From contig NW_019028996.1 in the NCBI RefSeq assembly GCF_002105155.1, positions 682,915-746,914 of the forward strand: DNA of 64,000 nt. The letters run 5' to 3'. Origin of the DNA: Lobosporangium transversale (Eukaryota > Mortierellomycota > Mortierellomycetes > Mortierellales > Mortierellaceae). The notes beneath the pieces are model-generated. The model did not search any database, was not told where the DNA came from, and saw nothing but the letters and a program-made list of their open reading frames with translations. Positions 23,961 to 34,997 of the stretch are shown here, piece after piece (the first letter of the stretch is position 1; each line of letters opens with the position of its first letter). Both the position numbers and the translations under genes were made by a program.

Positions 23961-24616
23961 CTTTCCAGCGCTCTATCAGGAATATCGTTATTGATTTATA
24001 TCTGAGAGTTGAGCAAGAACAAACGATTTGTGTTATTTTTTTTTTGACGAACACGTGAAGACGGAAAAAAAAAAAAAAAAAAAAAGAATGACGTATAAGA
24101 ATCACTTTCATTATTCCCCTTAAAGTCGCACATTTAAAAGAATTCTTCGTTTCCTCAAAGTGTCTAATCATCCTTTCTTTCGTCCCATTTTCCCCTCTTT
24201 TACTTGATTAACCCTCGCAATCTTTGTTTACACATTTTTCTCCTGCAACACAACTGCACCTTTATTTGAGGTAATTAATCTTAATTCGCTTCTTTAATTG
24301 ATTGATTATTGGCTGAAGACTTGATTTCGCGTTAAATTTCTTCCATTGCCACTCCGCTTCTCTTTTACGCTCTCTCAGCACACCACTCTCTCACTTTTTT
24401 TTTTTTTTTTTTTACCTCACTCTGTACACGTTTATCTTTCTCCCTCATTACGTGCCTTTTACATTCACTGCTCTCTTTGCATTCCTTCTTTTTTCACCCT
24501 CACAATTCTTCTCGTTTTCTTTGCGCACTAATTTATTTTTTTCCTTTTCCTCTACGTCTATTTATTTTTTCTCACCCTTCGCACACCATTTCTCAATCAC
24601 ACACCCATCTGGGTAT
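23961..24616. other. Pyrimidine-rich region with a duplicated gene leader
   Basis: No gene is supported. The text ACAACTGCACCTTTATTTGA, GGTAATTAATCTTAATTCGC and TTCTTTAATTG (24250-24300) matches the leader just before the relic ATG at 22665, so a 5' leader has been copied without its gene. 24350-24600 is CT-rich and resembles the reverse complement of 19400-19580. Confidence 0.45.
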
Positions 24617-24713
24617 CAGTGCTCCTATTTCAACTGAAATTTTGTCAATTATGATGTTTCAGATTAAAAAAATAAATATCAATTGACAAATTTCAGTTCG
24701 AATAGAAGCACTG
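24617..24713. mobile_element. hAT-type MITE with 8-bp target duplication
   Basis: A 97-bp element with ends CAGTGCTCCTATTTC and GAATAGAAGCACTG. It is flanked by a perfect 8-bp direct repeat CTGGGTAT (24609-24616 and 24714-24721). CAGTG-type ends and 8-bp duplications are characteristic of hAT transposons. The inside is AT-rich and nearly palindromic (AATTTTGTCAATT...AATTGACAAATTT). Confidence 0.85.
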
Positions 24714-24987
24714 CTGGGTATTTACTCTCTCGCGCGCCTTGTTCGTTCTACTTTACTGCCACCTCCTCGCTCAACATCCTTATCATCTTTGCACTTTCAA
24801 ATGAAATTACTTGACGTTATAACGCCTTGGAAATAACTCACTTTATTCTATAACCAAATTGTTAGACCCGTTTCAGCACTCTCATCACCTTCTACGCTTA
24901 ATCGTCACACTATCGTACAAGTACACGGTTGTTTTTTTTTATTTTTTTTTTATTTGTTATTTTACTTATTATTTTGTTTTCATTCTT
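24714..24987. other. No feature seen
   Basis: AT/CT-rich sequence with short T runs (about 24933-24950); no coding signal or repeat recognised. Confidence 0.4.
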
Positions 24988-25440
24988 GCAAGGCAGCACC
25001 TCGTGCCACTTCGATGTTTTATCGTTGAGGCATCTGTCGAAACCACTCCAGCTATTTGATACATTTCCTCCTTAGCCTACTCAATTAGTGTAATTGAGGT
25101 AGCTGCTCAAAGTTGAAGCTAATCGCTTGGCTGTTGTGCGCTCGCTGTCTTGTTTAGTGATAACACCTCGTGCCTTCTTGATGTTTTATCATTAGGGCAT
25201 CATGTCTAAACCACCTTGGCCTTTTGACGCGTTTCCACCTTGGTCTACTCAATTAGTGTAACTGAGGAAGTTCTGAAGTAGAAATCAAACTCTTGGCTCC
25301 TGTGCCCTCGTTATCACTAAAGCACCTCGTCTCATCTTGATGTTTATCATGGTGGGATCATGTCAAAACCACTCCAGCCATTAGTGTATTTGAGGAAGCT
25401 GCTCAAAGCACTTGGCTCTTGTGTGCTCGCTGGTCTTATT
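24988..25440 (+). repeat. Three diverged tandem repeats of about 165 bp
   Basis: Units start with AGCACCTCGTGCCACTTCGA (about 24995), ACACCTCGTGCCTTCTTGAT (about 25164) and AGCACCTCGTCTCATCTTGA (about 25320). Each continues with GATGTTT(T)ATC, AAACCACTCCAGCC- or AAACCACCTTGGCC-like text, ATTAGTGTAA and CTCTTGGCT-like text. Spacing and divergence indicate an old tandem duplication. No coding frame is conserved. Confidence 0.65.
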
Positions 25441-25702
25441 GCTTTTAAATTCTTTTGTTGTGGAAACAATCCAATCCGTTTGATTACTGTTCTTATTGAT
25501 TAATGTACAACACTAGGATACCTGTCAGAGAGAGATAATCTCTGAGTGCACGTTTTGTAGATTTTCCACTGATTTAATATGTGTAAATCGTGTAAACAAT
25601 GGTCACTCACATGGACAAGGGAGGTTGGGATTAAGATGACGTCATTACGGCAAGAACTAATGATAATCTTGATGCGATCTAATAGCTAATGCAAGCAAAC
25701 AG

Positions 25703-25903
25703 ATGCTGCGCAATCCGCAGCAAGACCAGATGACTCATCCGCATGACTCCAAATTGACCAATGATATTCCGGAAGACAAACAAGAGGAGAGTACCCGATC
25801 CGATGCCAAGACTACGACTAGTAATCAATCATCAAACGAGGAAGACTCTGCCACCTCAACCAAGACATATAATAGTCTAGAAGTACCATCTCATATCAAG
25901 TAG
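25703..25903 (+). other. Small hydrophilic open frame (66 codons), possible gene remnant
   Basis: An ATG frame encodes MLRNPQQDQMTHPHDSKLTN and a Ser/Thr/Asp/Glu-rich remainder, followed by TAG and AATAAA 3 bp later. No homologue is recognised. It could be a last exon of a lost gene or chance. The preceding 25441-25702 shows nothing recognisable. Confidence 0.2.
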
Positions 25904-25935
25904 CAATAAACACCTTATCTTTACTATACTTGCTT

Positions 25936-26045
25936 CCCTCACCTTTGCCCACATATTTCCCTTGATCCTTTGCCCACATATTTCCCTTGATCCTTTGCCC
26001 ACATACTTCTCTTAATCCCTTGCCCACTTACTTCTCTTGATCCCT
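25936..26045 (+). repeat. Short tandem repeat, about 27-bp unit
   Basis: Four to five copies of a unit like CCTTTGCCCACATATTTCCC followed by TTGAT, drifting to CCCTTGCCCACTTACTTCTC in later copies. A further weak copy lies near 26125. Confidence 0.65.
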
Positions 26046-26255
26046 TGCACACTACCTGGTTAGTTACCTAGTCTTCCTCTAGTCTGGCTTTATTGCACAT
26101 CATATCTTTACTATAATTTGCTTCCTCCATCCTTGACCACACTTCTCTTGTTCCTTGAACCCAACTGGTTAGTTACCTTTCTTGTAAGCTGACTTTATTA
26201 CAATATCTCTGCAATCACTATCAATTTTTTGCAAAAATTATTAGGTACTTTCAAT

Positions 26256-28825
26256 ATGCCTAAAGCCCACATGAACTTTTCTAAAGAGGAACTACATTGG
26301 ATCCGCAATGAAGACAAGATATCTCCCGAAATATACTTCAAAAAATTCAGATCAGGCGCTCTTAAATCTCACGAAGAACACCAGCGTTACTCCCGTTTAC
26401 TGGGTATAGGTGGTTTTACGGAGGAGGAACTAGGAAAGCTTCGTAATGCTTTCGAATCATGGAAAATTAACAAGGCTGCTCAATTCTGGATGGATCGCAG
26501 TTCAAGAGATTCACAAATCAGAACAGCAGCTGTGTTAGTAAAGGGTTCGGAGGCATTCGCAAGCGGTTCCATTAATAGAAACAAATGGGATGAACTGGAT
26601 GCGCAAGACGAGGAGCAAGGTATGCTTTTGGAACTGTGCCTATTTTTTCATATGATTTTTTTCTTCTTTTTTTTAACTCCTTATGACAATAGTTAGCCGC
26701 AAGCGTCCACAGGAAATCTTTAGAAACAGCAACAAACTGTCAAAGTCACAACGGAGCTATGGTGAGTGCCTTTATGGATTGGCTGAAGTATTACTGTTTG
26801 TATTAATATTGTTATTATTAATTATTGTCATTATTAATTATTATAACTGACGGTTTTGCCCATATTCTGTAATAGCAGCAGAGACTGGATTGAAGGAAAA
26901 TAAATACGTGGGACATTCCGATACGTACACTGAGGTAGATGGTTCAAGTCCGCAGATCGATGAGCAAATTCCTTCTTCAGGTAAAATGATGCGAAATATA
27001 TTTATATGCAAATAAGTATAGTATGGTCTTTAATTATAGTATTTGCCAATTAGATACGGCAGCGACAACCACGACCGCTCCTACCAAGCTCGACAAGGTA
27101 ATGATTGCGTCGACAGCTGCTCCGAGGACTAAGGTAAATGCGCATTGAATATGTTAATACATTTTTCGACCTGAAGTGTAATACCATGTTTTATCATATA
27201 AGTCAACCGGTTGACTGTTTATTTTATGAACCAACTGTGCTTATGAAGTCTGCGAAGCCATATAATGGACACAAACTAACTGCTTCTTAACAATCTTGCT
27301 AGAATGCCAAAAAGCAATCTGAGGATGAGATAGAAGCAGAATTAAGCAAGCGGCGCAGGGTTAGCTTCGGTTCTACAGTCTCCACCACAACAACAACCTC
27401 TGGCTCACTCTACTCATACCATGGATCGGAGACGTCCTCAGAGTCGGATAGGTATGTCTACCACTTTCTTGGAGGGAGTGGCCGAGAGGACTCCATACTC
27501 GAAACATCATGGATGTACAATGGTGTCGACATCAGCAAGGACCTAATGACATTCCGAGATCGCATAGTTCGAGAGAACTATGGGATCTCGCGGCCCCATG
27601 AGATGCTGTACGTTTTATTTTATTATTTCATTCTTTGCCTTGCAGCGCCTTTCCTCTTCTATCTTGTACTAAAGACTACTGACCGCGTTGTCTGATAGCG
27701 TTATCAACTTTATCTTCCTTCTGGAGTCGGAGAACCAGATTTGGGGCTTGCAGGGGGAGGTCCAAGACCATGTTTGGGAGTCCATGTGGGACTCTGTGGG
27801 CAAGAAAAAGATCAATAACTTCAAGTCTACCATGATCATTGAGTGCCACAAATGGGCAGCGCTGGCAGCAAGTAACAACTTCGACGAGTACTCAAAGCTT
27901 TTGAGAAGCAACCCTCCCTGTTTTCCTCTTCTCCACCAGGCCCTGCTGCAGCTGATCTCGTCGCAACAGCTATGGACATTTCCTAGCCTTGAGAATGAGG
28001 CAACTTTTATTCGATACCTCATCGACCCCTGCTTGAATGTGACATTTGGGTCGATCAAGCATACGAGCAGCAAGTGGTATGTAATGTTCTAAGCCTTGTG
28101 TTGTGAATATCTTTTGTTCAAGAAGTCGCTAATGCTCTCTTCCTTATATTTTAAAAGGACAACTGTGCTGGATGAAACAAGAGGGCAAGATTCGCGCCTC
28201 CTCTTCCCAGACTTTTCTCTTGTGACCCAACTTCGCGACCATTCATGTTCCTTGGTTCATATGGAGGGCAAGACCGCTGCTAATAAGGGCTTGTCACAGA
28301 TATGGGACGACCTTACCAAGCTGGGACAGGAACTGAAGCACTCTCTTGATGCTATGATCGTTCTGGAGCCCAGTGGTCCTGTGTCAGTCATAGGGATTCT
28401 TCTTAAAGGTAGGATGGTGCCTCATGTACCTTTATGTTGATTTCATTGCTAATATCGGCTCTTCTGTCTGTAGGATACAACTTGGAGTTCTATGAGATGA
28501 CCATACAGGCTGAGGGAGTATATATTTTTAAAAAGTATGCAGATTGCTACTTGTTCAACAAAGCTGAGAACATGTTCCCACTTTGTAGGCTCCTTGAAAT
28601 CCTTGAGACAACAAAGGTACATGGTTTAAATAAATTGTGATAGCGAATGAAGGCCGTATTAAATCAAAACTTGATAGTATTAACTCCACTCTGTAGATCA
28701 TGGTAGAGAGAACTCTTATGAATCTGCGAGCCGTCAAGATTGCACCATCAGATTCACCACTGGTACCTTTTAGTTGGCTTAGACCGTCTTTCGTCAAGCC
28801 AAGAAGGATATTGTTGCCAGATTAG
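26256..28825 (+). CDS. Unknown-function protein with a PD-(D/E)XK-like motif, nine exons, intact
   Basis: Nine exons join in one frame: 26256-26619, 26693-26761, 26876-26980, 27054-27133, 27303-27607, 27699-28076, 28158-28408, 28474-28616 and 28697-28825 (1,824 nt, 607 aa). All introns are GT-AG. The N-terminus (MPKAHMNFSKEELHWIRNED, GGFTEEELGKLRNAFESWKI) is shared with the relic at 22665. A basic/Thr-rich middle (KRRRVSFGSTVSTTTTT) could hold a nuclear-localisation signal. The C-terminal half is globular and contains LLFPDFSLVTQL, then 10 residues on HMEGKTAANKGLSQIWDDL. PD plus ExK at this distance fits the PD-(D/E)XK nuclease fold, as does the hydrophobic strand DAMIVLEP after it. Function is unproven; the family appears to be a fungal lineage expansion. 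AAT/TAA-rich introns and the shared leader tie it to the 22.6-kb relic. Confidence 0.7.
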
Positions 28826-29331
28826 AGTGTTCCTGTCAATAAAGTTCCATGGAAACTAACAACATCAGTCAATGATATACAAGCTAAGCTGCCGTTGTAC
28901 TGTCGTCACCTAAAGCCAATCAATAATTTCAAAATATTGACATTGTCATTCCTTTCTCCAATTTGATCTTCCTTGTTGACAATGTATAGTGCGTGCCAAA
29001 ACTGATGCATTTTTCAACATTTATTTCTCATTCTCCTTCTTCTTCTTTATGATCTTCCCTGCCACCACCATTTCTCATTCCCATTTGTCTCACCTCCATG
29101 TATTCTCATCGTCATCGCCATCAGTGGCCTAATTAGCATTTAAATGCAATTTGCTTTCAGCCACTCATTGCATCTATAACGGCAATTAGCAACTTCCTGT
29201 TTTTATTTATTCCTGTTACTTCTCCTTTACCCTAACGATGTTCCCTCTTTTAGCCTTATATAGCTCCCTCATCCTCTTCGGCATACCGCAGTATAGTTTG
29301 TGTAATAATTCAGGAGGGATATGTGTCCATA
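28826..29331. other. No gene seen; 3' flank of the preceding gene
   Basis: AT-rich sequence. AATAAAG follows the stop by about 13 bp (28838) and could serve as poly(A) signal. The stretch at about 28920-28990 shares text with 43640-43690 (CATTCCTTTCTCCAATTTGATCTT versus a near match, given here only as landmarks). No protein family is recognised. Confidence 0.4.
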
Positions 29332-29526
29332 TGCAAGCAAAATCACTATAATAATTTTGTGCAACATAGTATTTCGCCCATATTTCTAGAGCATTCCTTG
29401 CAACAGGACATTAACTAGTATAAATAGGTCTACTTTTCTATTTAGTTCTGTAGCATAGTTCCCCCTGAATAAAGATACCTTTATTGCACCCTTAGATCCC
29501 CCTAGAACACTACCTTGACTTTTGCA
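29332..29526 (+). mobile_element. Solo LTR of the Ty3 family (LTR-A), intact with target duplication
   Basis: 195 bp, beginning TGCAAGCAAAATCACTATAA and ending ACTACCTTGACTTTTGCA. Flanked by the 5-bp repeat CCATA on both sides (29327-29331 and 29527-29531). It matches the LTRs at 44078 and 49169. Contains TATAAATAGG and AATAAAG. A solo LTR with TSD indicates LTR-LTR recombination after insertion. Confidence 0.92.
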
Positions 29527-29636
29527 CCATACGTCTTAGACTCTCTCCCAGAGGTCCCCCATATTCTTTGGCTTGTCTGGATAATAATCCAACTGCACCT
29601 TCATGTATGCCCATATATTTTCTATTGGTTGATGAC

Positions 29637-29734
29637 CAGTGCTCCTATTCGGTTTAAAATTTTGTCAATTGATATTTATTTTTTTAATCTGAAACATCAT
29701 AATTGACAAAATTTTAAACCGAATAGGAGCGCTG
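29637..29734. mobile_element. hAT-type MITE, same family as 24617
   Basis: 98 bp with ends CAGTGCTCCTATTCGG and CCGAATAGGAGCGCTG. Its inside is the reverse complement of the 24617 copy (TATTTATTTTTTTAATCTGA versus its complement). No perfect 8-bp duplication is left. Confidence 0.8.
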
Positions 29735-29799
29735 TCATACATCTCTACTTACAATTAACATTCCACATCGTTTAGTATTTATTATGAGGAGACTTTCTA

Positions 29800-29973
29800 T
29801 GGAAAAGGTACAAAATGCTCGGCCTTACTTCGACAAGGGAAGTCTACAAGCGAAGTGGCAAGGAAACTTGGTATCTCTATTCCATCGGCAATAAGGATCA
29901 GGAGTGACGTCAAGGACAATATTCCTAAATCCAGAATGGGCAGACCCTCATTGGTTTCTCCTGCTACCAAGAG
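29800..29973 (+). pseudogene. Truncated Tc1/mariner transposase N-terminus
   Basis: In one frame the sequence reads STSEVARKLGISIPSAIRIR, then DNIPKSRMGRPSLVSPATKS. This is a helix-turn-helix plus GRP-type linker, closely similar in layout to STRETAASVGISIATATRIY and NKGGRPRKVPRG of the intact Tc1 at 53859. It stops exactly where the Ty3 LTR begins at 29974; no continuation was found beyond the Ty3 copy at 35260. Confidence 0.55.
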
Positions 29974-30192
29974 TGCAAAAGTCAAGGTAGTGTTCTAGGG
30001 GGATCTAAGGGTGCAATAAAGGTATCTTTATTCAGGGGGAACTATGCTACAGAACTAGATAGAAAAGTAGACCTATTTATACTAGTTAATATCCTGTTGC
30101 AAGGAATGCTCTACAAATATGGGCGAAATACTATGTTGCACAAAATTATTATAGTGATTTCGCTTGCATCCTTCCCGTCATGAAGAAACCTA

Positions 30193-32916
30193 TTATCTTG
30201 TTTTTCTTGAAGCCTCAAAGACGGCAAGCGCCTCTTTAGCGTTTGCGAGCGAAGATTTTGTTTCCCAAGTGGCTTCATCTAATGGATAGCCTTTCCAAAG
30301 AACGAGCCACTTAGGAGTTTTGCCAAACATTTTGAAGTCAATGATTTTGTCGACTTCATACTCCTCTTCTCCATCTACAAGCTCGGGGGCAGGGCGTGGT
30401 GGTAAGCGGTCGCCGAATTCACGAGGTGACTCAATATAGGGGCGAAGCAGATCGGCATTAAAGACTGGATGTTGATGCATGTCAGGCGGTAGTTCCAGCT
30501 TGTAGGCATTTTCATTGACCTTCGAAATGATCTTGTAAGGGCCTATGTACTCAGGTTCCAGTTTCTGCGACGGCCTATTTTTATGTCCCGCGACAGAGAT
30601 GTTTTCCGAGCTTAAGAGCACCATGTCACCCACAGCAAACGTAGCAGGCCTGCGAGTTTTGTCCGCTTGGGCCTTTTGCCTATTCTGCGCTTCGATGATG
30701 GCATCCTGAGCTAGCGCCAAATTCATCGACTGGGTTCGAACAAAATCACTGACAGCCGGAACATTGGTATCAGGTGGCTTTAAAAGAGATCCAGGGACTA
30801 GTGGATGGTGACCATAGTTCAGAAAGAATGGGGAGAAGCCTGTCGTAGGATTGACAGAGTTGTTGTATGCGAACTCCATCATAGGCAGTAAAAGATCCCA
30901 GTCGTTTTGCTTGTACGATATGTAAGAGCGGAGCATTTCTTCTAATGTTCTGTTGGCGCGCTCTGTTTGTCCGTCTGATTGTGGAAGGAAGGCAGTAGAC
31001 ATGTTAAGTTTGGTGCCCATGAGCTTCATCAACGTTGTCCAGAACTTGCCGGTGAAACGTGAATCTCTATCTGACACAATTGTCCGAGGCATGCCGTGCA
31101 GTCTAAAAACATTGTCGAAAAAGAGTCGTGCAACATCAGAGGCAGTGTCGGTAGTTCGGCTAGCGCAGAAATGAACTTGCTTGGACAGTTTGTCCACAAA
31201 GACCGTAATCGCGTCAAAACCTCTGGCTGTCTTCGGAAGCTTGACAATGAAGTCCATTGTTACAGTATCCCATCGTTGGCTTGGAATTGCCAAAGGTTGG
31301 AAAAGCCCTGCAGGAGGCTTTAGTGAAGGCTTGTTACGCTGGCATTGCTCACAGGAAGCAATGTATTTTTTTATATCCCTCGCCATGCGTGGCCAAAAAT
31401 ATGTTCGTCGCATGCTACTGTACGTTTTATCGAGTCCCAAGTGGCCTGATATAGGAGCGTCGTGAGCGTCATGCAAGAGTTGTGAACGGAGTCCGTCGTC
31501 CTTGGGTATGCAGAGGCGAGGGCCTTGTCCAGCGTTGATCCAGAGTAGACCATCTACCACGAAGTAACGATCCGGGGTAGAGGCATCCTTATACTGATGC
31601 ACGAGGGGACCTAGAATTGGATCGTGTAGGTAGCAACTGGCTAGTTGTTTTCGAATGCCAGGGTCTAGATTGATAACCAAGGAGTTCAAAGTAGTAGGTG
31701 TAGCCTCCAAGTCCTTGAGGTCCGGTCTTCGTGAAAGAGCATCAGGGACGACGTTATCTTTACCAGGTTTATACTTGAATACGAAATCATACTCTTGAAG
31801 CAACTCCATCCATCTTGCTTGTCTGCGAGTCAAGTTCGGCTGGCTAGGAAAATGTTGTAGAGTGGCATGGTCGGTATAAACGACAAAGTGAGAACCATCA
31901 AGGTAGTATCGCCATGTCTTCAGAGCATGCACCACAGCCAGCAGTTCTTGTTCGTGTGTAGGATAGTTGCGTTCCGCTGGGTTGAGCTTGCGTGAAGTAA
32001 AAGCTACTGGTCGTGATTCACCATTTTGGTCCGTCTGGAACAAGACAGCACCAATTGCAAAGCCTGAAGCGTCTGTTTCGACTGCTGTAGAGAGGGCAGG
32101 ATCGAATATCCTAAGAACTGGTGCTGAGCTCACTGCTCTTTTCAAAGTCTCAAAGGCGTCTTGTTGAGATTTTCCCCAGTGGAATTCCTTATTGCAGCCT
32201 AACAATTGTGTGAGGGGAAGAGCAATATCAGCGTAATGAGAAATGTACTGATGGTAAAAATTAGTCAAACCAAGGAATTGCATCACATGTCGTTGGGTTG
32301 TTGGTACTGGCCATTCCCTTATTGCCTTGACAAGTCCGCCATTCGTCTTGAGTCCATCCTTGGATATGACATGGCCTAGGAACTCAGTCTCTTCCTGCAT
32401 GAAGGAATACTTGGATAATTTACAATAAAGCCCAGCTTGACGCAAGAGGGAGAGTACTTTTCGGATGTGCTCTAAGTGATCTTTCTCGTTATCGGAGTAA
32501 ATTAAAATATCATCGAGATACACAACAACACATTTATCAAGAAGTGGATCAAGTACGTTACGCATCATAGTCGAGAACGCTGCAGGTGCATTTGTAAGAC
32601 CGAAAGGTACGACGTTAAACTCGTAGTGGCCATAGCGAGTTCGGAACGCGGTCTTGTGTTTATCATCAGGATGGACACGCATTTGATGATAGCCCGAGAG
32701 TAGATCCAGCTTGGTAAAACATTTAGCTGTTCTGAATCTGTCGATCAATTCATCGATCCGTGGTAAGGGGTACCTGTTTTTCTTTGTGATCTTGTTCAGG
32801 CCCCGATAATCAACACACATTCGAAGCGAGCCATCCTTTTTCTTCACAAAGAGGACTGGAGCACCGTATGGTGAGGTGCTCGGTGAGATTAATCCTTTTT
32901 GTAAAAGATCAGTTAG
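30193..32916 (-). CDS. Ty3 pol 3' part: reverse transcriptase, RNase H, integrase, chromodomain (copy 1)
   Basis: The open frame extends upstream into the nested LTR, but true pol sequence starts at about 32916 ([20 protein letters not shown] after the LTR). In order it has: RT with [16 protein letters not shown] and the catalytic [11 protein letters not shown]; RNase H with [14 protein letters not shown] and [10 protein letters not shown]; integrase zinc finger ([10 protein letters not shown]...CEQCQRNK); integrase core with [21 protein letters not shown] and [13 protein letters not shown]; and a C-terminal chromodomain ([32 protein letters not shown]). All catalytic acids are present. The polyprotein is cut from protease by the solo LTR at 32917-33110, so this copy cannot make an intact Gag-Pol. 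Confidence 0.92.
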   Translation of the reverse strand, partial: LTDLLQKGLISPSTSPYGAPVLFVKKKDGSLRMCVDYRGLNKITKKNRYPLPRIDELIDRFRTAKCFTKLDLLSGYHQMRVHPDDKHKTAFRTRYGHYEFNVVPFGLTNAPAAFSTMMRNVLDPLLDKCVVVYLDDILIYSDNEKDHLEHIRKVLSLLRQAGLYCKLSKYSFMQEETEFLGHVISKDGLKTNGGLVKAIREWPVPTTQRHVMQFLGLTNFYHQYISHYADIALPLTQLLGCNKEFHWGKSQQDAFETLKRAVSSAPVLRIFDPALSTAVETDASGFAIGAVLFQTDQNGESRPVAFTSRKLNPAERNYPTHEQELLAVVHALKTWRYYLDGSHFVVYTDHATLQHFPSQPNLTRRQARWMELLQEYDFVFKYKPGKDNVVPDALSRRPDLKDLEATPTTLNSLVINLDPGIRKQLASCYLHDPILGPLVHQYKDASTPDRYFVVDGLLWINAGQGPRLCIPKDDGLRSQLLHDAHDAPISGHLGLDKTYSSMRRTYFWPRMARDIKKYIASCEQCQRNKPSLKPPAGLFQPLAIPSQRWDTVTMDFIVKLPKTARGFDAITVFVDKLSKQVHFCASRTTDTASDVARLFFDNVFRLHGMPRTIVSDRDSRFTGKFWTTLMKLMGTKLNMSTAFLPQSDGQTERANRTLEEMLRSYISYKQNDWDLLLPMMEFAYNNSVNPTTGFSPFFLNYGHHPLVPGSLLKPPDTNVPAVSDFVRTQSMNLALAQDAIIEAQNRQKAQADKTRRPATFAVGDMVLLSSENISVAGHKNRPSQKLEPEYIGPYKIISKVNENAYKLELPPDMHQHPVFNADLLRPYIESPREFGDRLPPRPAPELVDGEEEYEVDKIIDFKMFGKTPKWLVLWKGYPLDEATWETKSSLANAKEALAVFEASRKTR

Positions 32917-33110
32917 TGCAAGCGAAATCACTCTAATAATTATGTGCAACATAGTATTTCGCCCATATTTCTAGAGCATTCCTTGCAACAGGATATTAAC
33001 TAGTATAAATAGGTCTACTTTCTATCTAGTTCTGTAGCATAGTTCCCCCTGAATAAAGATACCTTTATTGCACCCTTAGATCCCCCTAGAACACTACCTT
33101 GACTTTTGCA
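32917..33110 (+). mobile_element. Solo LTR-A nested inside pol of Ty3 copy 1
   Basis: 194 bp, TGCAAGCGAAATCAC...TTTTGCA, opposite in orientation to the host element. Flanked by the 5-bp duplication GTTAG (32912-32916 and 33111-33115). The same insertion at the same site is in the copies at 46227 and 57032. Confidence 0.93.
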
Positions 33111-34261
33111 GTTAGCTGCTTCTTCAGTTCATCAAGCTCAGCGATCGACAATCTGATGACAGGTCGGACAGGTGGGTCAGCATAAGGGTCAGTCTCTATA
33201 CGCATGCTATCACCTCTGTCAGGGGGAAGGCCATCAGGAAGCGTTGTAGGAAAGACATCAGGGAATTCGACTTGAACGATTTGCTTGATAGAGTCCGGTA
33301 GTTCAGAACTACTGCTAGAGACAGGTACTGGAACTCGAACTTGGGCGAGGAATACAGAGGCATCAGGTTCCGAGGCAACGGTAAGGAAGTTAAGAGCAGA
33401 TATGACGGAAGATCGCTGTCTAGGCTTCCTGTCGATGCCAGTGCAAGGCCACAAGACCGGGGTACCTTGGTATTCAAAATGCAGATCATTTGTTCGCCAA
33501 TTGATGCGAGGGTTGATATCCGTCAGCCATGGTTTACCCAAAATTAGGTCGTATTTGGATAGAGGATAAACAATGGCGTTGATTTTATCCTGATACGCGT
33601 TGCGGGCGAGGGTGAACGTGGCTGTGTGCTGAGCAATTGTCTCGGTACCGTTGGGAAGAATGACAGGAATGGGTCTACCCTCAATTAGCGGAACATGTGT
33701 GTTCTCGCAGAAAGAGGAACTTATGACATTGCCTTCGGCCCCTCCATCTACAAGAATGCGCGCAGGTCGACCATTCACTGCTCCAATGAAAGTAAGGAGT
33801 CGGCGAGAGTTTTTATGTTTGGCATAGGTAAGGCTGAAGGATTGAAGGCGAATTTCGTTACGACAATGGGAGTGGCGATTGGATGAACTAGGGGTAGATG
33901 AATGAGTGGAAGTGAGTGAAGTGGAAACAGTGAAAGGATCAGTGGAGGGGAAAATAGGGTCGGAGAGGGGATTGTTTTTTAGCAATGAGGAATGAGTAGG
34001 GGAATGGGGATCAGGATGAGGTGAATACTTAGAGAGTAGATGTAAGGAAGTAGATGCAGTGGGAGCAATAGAGTGATCAGAAAGGGGCATGGATGTTATA
34101 TTTGTGCACAAAGGCTCTATGACCTCGGTTCCGGCATCTGAAACAACGCCCCTCACGAACGCAACGTTCTCGTTCAGCTGCTGTGAGCTTGGGTAGCGAG
34201 CTTGGCTTGGAGTGGTTTCTGTTTGGTCGTTGCTGATGGAGAGAGGTGTACAGGTTGGCAA
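33111..34261 (-). CDS. Ty3 pol 5' part: aspartic protease region (copy 1)
   Basis: Protease core is RPARILVDGGAEGNVISSSF (DGGA in place of the common DSGA/DTGA) and DLILGKPWLTDINPRINW, followed by a linker ending IAELDELKKQLTA, where RT would continue without the nested LTR. The frame overlaps gag by about 185 nt and lies in the +1 frame relative to gag. It differs from copy 2 by one residue near KHKNSRR (Ala versus Asp; base 33822). Confidence 0.88.
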
Positions 34262-34997
34262 CCAACATTCTCATGTTATCGAGATCCATTGGTGTAGGGC
34301 CAGAATTATTCTCATGATGGGGTGATAAGGCGTTCGGGGTAGCGGATACAGGGGTGGCATCGATGGGATGTAGAATACTGTGGACAATGGTCGCCTGCTC
34401 AATGGCATCGTCCAACGTCTCTGGCTGTCTAAGTCTTACCTGCTTGCTTGTTTCGGGCTCAAGGCCTAGCATGTATTTTTGCAAAGCAGAGTCTTTGTCG
34501 AGATTTGTAGCCAGACGTAGGTGGCTTCTAAACTTGCTCGTATATTCTGCCACACTCATCCTTCCCTGACGAAGTTTATCCAACGCTCGGCGAGCTGCAT
34601 TCGCAGAATCTGGAGGGGTGAACTGACGGAGGAATGCTTTACGGAAGTCAGCCCAAGGTGTATCGAGATTCAACCCGGAATCTCTCCACCATGCCTTGGC
34701 TTCGCCATTGAGACTGAGGACAGCGTATCGAACCCATTTGGATGGCGTGAGTGTGACAATAGTGTAATACTCCTCCAGGCTGTCGACAAAGTTTAAGGCT
34801 GCAACAGCGTTAATAGCTCCTTCGTAAGGCGTAGGCTTCTGTGGCTTTAGGACCGTGGCGAGGGTTCTGGCTAGGTCATTCTCAGCGGCTTCGTTGACTT
34901 TAGCAGTAGAGAGGGCCTGATTAAAAGCAGTAGCTATGGCTTCGCGAATGTTCAGAGGAAGATCGATGGACGAAAGGGCGTTATTCAAGTGTTCCAT
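34077..34997 (-). CDS. Ty3 gag (copy 1), 306 aa
   Basis: ATG at 34997. Typical retrotransposon capsid region: ALNFVDSLEEYYTIVTLTPS, LNGEAKAWWRDSGLNLDTPW, FRKAFLRQFTPPDSANAARR and GRMSVAEYTSKFRSHL. A zinc knuckle at the C-terminus starts CFRCRNRGHRAFV, but the last Cys is replaced by His in this frame, while the overlapping pol frame has Cys at that place. Length and order fit Ty3/Gypsy Gag. Confidence 0.9.
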   Translation of the reverse strand: MEHLNNALSSIDLPLNIREAIATAFNQALSTAKVNEAAENDLARTLATVLKPQKPTPYEGAINAVAALNFVDSLEEYYTIVTLTPSKWVRYAVLSLNGEAKAWWRDSGLNLDTPWADFRKAFLRQFTPPDSANAARRALDKLRQGRMSVAEYTSKFRSHLRLATNLDKDSALQKYMLGLEPETSKQVRLRQPETLDDAIEQATIVHSILHPIDATPVSATPNALSPHHENNSGPTPMDLDNMRMLVANLYTSLHQQRPNRNHSKPSSLPKLTAAERERCVREGRCFRCRNRGHRAFVHKYNIHAPF

